A stretch of 8,870 nt of DNA from positions 1-8,870 of the forward strand of contig JALQXY010000051.1 of assembly GCA_023262945.1 (NCBI GenBank). Reading direction: 5' to 3'. Positions 6,512 to 8,870 of the stretch are shown here, one piece after another. This DNA is from Rickettsiales bacterium. Its GTDB lineage: Bacteria > Pseudomonadota > Alphaproteobacteria > Rickettsiales > UBA1997. Every line of letters starts with the position of its first letter. The stretch's first letter is position 1. The notes beneath the pieces were generated by a model. That model saw only the letters and a list, made by a program, of their open reading frames with translations. It was not told where the DNA came from and made no database searches. A program made the position numbers and the translations under genes.

Positions 6512-8488
6512 TTATTGTGGATCTATATCAATTCTAATTCTTATATTACTAGGGATAGTAATACTATTTATAATGTCTTTAATTAATTTTTGTAAATTAA
6601 TTTTTTTATCAGATTTTATATTAACTAAAAATTGATAACGATTTTTGAGACGCGTTATAGAAGCAGGTGCTGGGCCAAATATTTCTATTTTATCATTAAT
6701 TGGAAATTTGCGAATAATCATTTTAGCAAAACTCTTGGATTCAGATTCTTTAAAAGCGCTAATTTCAATTTTAGCCATTCGACTAAATGGTGGCAAATCG
6801 GTAATTTGACGATTATCTATTTCAAAATCATAAAATTCTTTTTTTTCATCATCTTTGATAAATTTAAAAATAAGATTGTTTGGATTATATGTTTGAATTA
6901 TTATTTGTCCTTTGTCTTTTCTTCTTCCAGATCTTCCAATAACTTGTTGCAAAATTTGAAATGTTCTTTCTAAAGATCTTAATTCGGAAGAATATAACAT
7001 TGAATCAATATCTATAATACCAACCAAAGCTAAATTGGGAAAATCATAACCTTTTGAAATCATTTGAGTTCCAATTATTATATCAATTTCATTATTTAAT
7101 ATTTTTTCTACTAGTTCATTTGCTTTGTCGAAATTTGTTATGGAGTCGCTTGTGGCAAGAGCTGTTTTAGCTTGTGGAAAAATTTCTTTTACTTCTTCTA
7201 ATATTTTTTCAACTCCAACACCAAGAGAAATTAAAGAACTTTCTTCGTGACAAAATTTACAAATATCTTCTTTTGTTTCTTGATGTGAGCAATAATGACA
7301 TATTAATTGATTTTTATTTTTATGCAAAACTAAATGCGAATCACAATTTAGGCATTGATATTTTTGGCCGCATTTCTTGCATATTGTAACAGGAGAATAT
7401 CCACGACGATTAATAAATAGTAAGATTTGTTTTTTTTGTAACAACTTATCGGCAATTTCTTTTTTTAATGTTAAGCATATAAATTTTCCATTTTCTGGTT
7501 TTTCTTGTCTTAAATCAACTATCTTAATATCATTTTTGCTGCCAAAGCTTTTATTTAATATGAAATGTTGATATTTTTTATTTATAGCATTGACATAGCT
7601 TTCAATCGAAGGAGTCGCCGAAGCGAGAATAGTCGAAAATTTAGCAATATTTGCTAATAAAATGGCCATATCACGAGCATGAAATTTAAAAATATCTTCT
7701 TGTTTAAAAGATGGATCATGTTCTTCATCTATAACAATTAGTTTTAGTTGAAAAAAAGGAAGAAGTAGAGACGATCTGGCGCCAATTAAAACCCTTAATG
7801 ATCCGCTATTAAGGCCATAAAATATTTCTCTTTTATTTTTAAGGGTAATTTTTGAATGCCAAATTGCAGCCTTAAAACCAATTTGCTTTTCAAAGCGACT
7901 CAATATTTGAGAAGTAAGAGCAATTTCTGGAAGCAAAATCAAGATTTGTGATGTTTTATCTTTTGCTAGAAATTTTGCGATTAAATCAAAATAAATTTCT
8001 GTTTTACCAGACCCTGTTACACCTTCGAGTAAAAAATTATTTTGAGAATTTTGTTGAATTTGATTCCAAATATCATCAGATATTTTTTGCTGTGCGGGTA
8101 GCAATTTTTTAAGATTAAGTTTTTTTTGATCAAAATCTTGTTCTAATGGATTAGTTGTTTTTTTGCTTTTATCAGAATTTAAAATTCCAATAAATGATTT
8201 TAATACAAGGCCTTTACTAGCTAGATTGTAATTTGCTAATTTATAAATAAAATCGATATATTCTTTTTTAAGAAAAATATCTTTTTTGATTTCTATAATT
8301 TCTTTAACTTTATCTTCTGCAAGATTGCTTGGTTTTTTAACATTTATTTTTACTACTAATCCCCATAATTTTCTTTTACCAAACTCAACTTTTACTACAT
8401 TGCCAATATCAATATCATCTACATAACGATAAGTAAAAATATCATCAAGAGCTGTTGGTAATAATATTTCTACAAATTTGTAAAGCAT
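6512..8488 (-). CDS. priA: Primosomal replication-restart helicase PriA
   Basis: PriA recognises stalled or repaired forks and D-loops, unwinds the lagging arm 3' to 5' and reloads the replicative helicase. The 658 residues are somewhat shorter than the roughly 730 of E. coli. The N-terminal DNA-binding region spans about 1-105. The helicase core has Walker A GVTGSGKTE (156-164), DEEH (254-257), SATPS (290-294), GTQMISKGYDFPNL (473-486) and QVIGRSGRR (515-523). All eight zinc-binding cysteines are present (C370, C373, C379, C382, C397, C400, C410, C413). The C-terminal domain carries PPFSR (566-570) and GPAPA (605-609). It looks complete and active. The promoter appears to lie at the edge of repeat copy C. 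It is the first gene of a pair with SemiSWEET. Confidence 0.97.
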   Translation of the reverse strand: MLYKFVEILLPTALDDIFTYRYVDDIDIGNVVKVEFGKRKLWGLVVKINVKKPSNLAEDKVKEIIEIKKDIFLKKEYIDFIYKLANYNLASKGLVLKSFIGILNSDKSKKTTNPLEQDFDQKKLNLKKLLPAQQKISDDIWNQIQQNSQNNFLLEGVTGSGKTEIYFDLIAKFLAKDKTSQILILLPEIALTSQILSRFEKQIGFKAAIWHSKITLKNKREIFYGLNSGSLRVLIGARSSLLLPFFQLKLIVIDEEHDPSFKQEDIFKFHARDMAILLANIAKFSTILASATPSIESYVNAINKKYQHFILNKSFGSKNDIKIVDLRQEKPENGKFICLTLKKEIADKLLQKKQILLFINRRGYSPVTICKKCGQKYQCLNCDSHLVLHKNKNQLICHYCSHQETKEDICKFCHEESSLISLGVGVEKILEEVKEIFPQAKTALATSDSITNFDKANELVEKILNNEIDIIIGTQMISKGYDFPNLALVGIIDIDSMLYSSELRSLERTFQILQQVIGRSGRRKDKGQIIIQTYNPNNLIFKFIKDDEKKEFYDFEIDNRQITDLPPFSRMAKIEISAFKESESKSFAKMIIRKFPINDKIEIFGPAPASITRLKNRYQFLVNIKSDKKINLQKLIKDIINSITIPSNIRIRIDIDPQ

Positions 8489-8523
8489 TTATGAGGTTGA
8501 TTTATAAAAGTTATTAAAATGCA

Positions 8524-8532
8524 ATTATACCA
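8524..8532 (-). promoter_or_regulatory. priA: Extended -10 promoter for priA at the edge of repeat copy C
   Basis: Reading the minus strand, TGGTATAAT is a perfect extended -10 (TGn-TATAAT). No good -35 is seen at the normal distance, which extended -10 promoters do not strictly need. Transcription would begin around 8517, leaving a leader of about 29 nt before the priA ATG. The TGGTATA part is the terminal repeat of copy C, so the element contributes most of the box. Confidence 0.5.
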
Positions 8533-8657
8533 ATTCCCACCTAAAAAACATATATAAAACTAAACAATCTGACTTTATCTTTTTGGCTAAAAATTGCAAA
8601 AAGCCTTAAGTCCTATATGCATAGGACTTGCATTTTTTACAATTTTTATCTCAAAAA
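8525..8657 (-). repeat. Dispersed palindromic repeat, copy C (inverted relative to A and B)
   Basis: The reverse complement of this stretch matches copies A and B. Its outer end, TTATACCAATTCCCA (8525-8539), equals the left end of copy B, so B and C preserve the two opposite termini of one element. The inner hairpin is the best preserved of the three: AAGTCCTAT (8608-8616) pairs perfectly with ATAGGACTT (8621-8629) around a 4-nt loop. Outer arms are AAAAATTGCAAAAA (8589-8602) and TTTTTTACAATTTTT (8633-8647). Clear similarity stops near 8657, with weaker resemblance to copy B to about 8668, inside the neighbouring gene. The second terminal repeat is absent here. Confidence 0.85.
8589..8647 (-). 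terminator. Candidate terminator hairpin in repeat copy C
   Basis: The central hairpin of copy C is a 9-bp perfect inner stem plus roughly 14-bp A/T arms with one position that would be a G-U pair in RNA. It begins inside the stop region of the partial upstream gene (its stop codon is at 8646-8648) and lies ahead of the priA promoter. It could therefore end that gene's transcript and insulate priA. This is inferred from the structure only. Confidence 0.4.
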
Positions 8658-8870
8658 ATATTTATTACCTTCACTTCCCCATTCTCTTTTTTGATCATCT
8701 ATATTTTTTTGATATTCTGTTCTGTTAAACTTTTTACCAAATTTCTCTTTTAATTTTTCTGTAACAGATTTAGCTACTTTAATTCCTTCAAATTCATAAT
8801 GTCTTTTTTGAATCTGTTTTCCATTCTCATCTAATATCTCTGGATGTAATGTAAGTTTTTTATCATTTTC
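8646..8870 (-). CDS. Unrecognised protein, C-terminal 74 residues (start beyond window)
   Basis: An open frame enters from the right edge on the minus strand and ends at TAA (8646-8648), giving 74 residues with no internal Met, so the start lies beyond 8870. The fragment is very hydrophilic and rich in Lys and Glu: ENDKKLTLHPEILDENG opens it, RHYEFEGIKVAKS follows, and NRTEYQKNIDDQKREW lies near the end. No signal or membrane segment is seen. I do not recognise the family. It could be the tail of a large secreted, toxin-like or mobile-element protein, but nothing here proves that. Codon use resembles its neighbours. The last two codons and the stop lie in the core of repeat copy C, so its natural C-terminus may have been replaced. 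Confidence 0.6.
   Translation of the reverse strand, partial: ENDKKLTLHPEILDENGKQIQKRHYEFEGIKVAKSVTEKLKEKFGKKFNRTEYQKNIDDQKREWGSEGNKYFLR

Noticed and set aside
6632..6973. Plus-strand open frame antisense to the priA 3' region
   Set aside because: It lies wholly inside the strongly conserved PriA coding sequence, has a biased composition rich in Phe, Ile and Asn, and shows no recognisable motif; it is a shadow frame.
7174..7571. Two short plus-strand open frames antisense to the PriA zinc-binding and helicase regions
   Set aside because: Both are shadows of priA, have no initiation signals, and translate to low-complexity Leu/Phe-rich sequence.
1..8657. Composite transposon or genomic island bounded by the repeats
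   Set aside because: The genes between the copies are housekeeping genes with uniform composition, and no transposase or integrase is present; independent insertions of a small element explain the pattern better.
1..8657. CRISPR array
   Set aside because: Repeat copies are kilobases apart, too long, and in both orientations, with no spacers.

Overview
The window is strongly A+T-rich bacterial DNA that looks chromosomal and most like an alphaproteobacterium with a reduced, possibly intracellular lifestyle (Rickettsiales- or Holosporales-like). The evidence is a fused IspD-IspF enzyme, a short prolyl-tRNA synthetase with no room for the editing insertion, a CcmA of the System I cytochrome c pathway, A/T-ending codons throughout, and few Shine-Dalgarno sequences. 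The exact genus cannot be fixed from the sequence alone.

Layout. Positions 1-317 hold a truncated repeat copy (A) and the leader of recJ. recJ (318-2147, +) converges on an overlapping minus-strand pair, ccmA then ispDF (4211-2378); repeat copy B fills most of the gap between the two units. A 111-bp divergent intergenic region separates ccmA from a plus-strand pair, a carboxylesterase (4323-4976) and proS (4980-6257). These converge with a minus-strand pair, priA (8488-6512) and a SemiSWEET sugar transporter (6504-6232); the proS and SemiSWEET genes overlap tail to tail by 26 bp. Upstream of priA lies repeat copy C in inverted orientation, followed by the 3' end of an unrecognised minus-strand gene that runs off the window.

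Functions. Most genes are housekeeping: recombination and replication restart (RecJ, PriA), isoprenoid precursor synthesis by the MEP pathway (IspDF), haem export for cytochrome c maturation (CcmA) and tRNA charging (ProS). The esterase and the SemiSWEET transporter are less universal. No functional cluster links them.

The main unexplained structure is the dispersed repeat. Its three copies (1-119, 2149-2296, 8525-8657) share a core of about 100 bp. Copies B and C preserve opposite ends, and combining them gives a long imperfect palindrome with 15-bp terminal inverted repeats. The element looks like a MITE or bacterial palindromic element. It seems to have been put to use locally: it could end recJ/ispDF transcription, it gives priA a perfect extended -10 box, and it supplies the stop codon of the partial gene.
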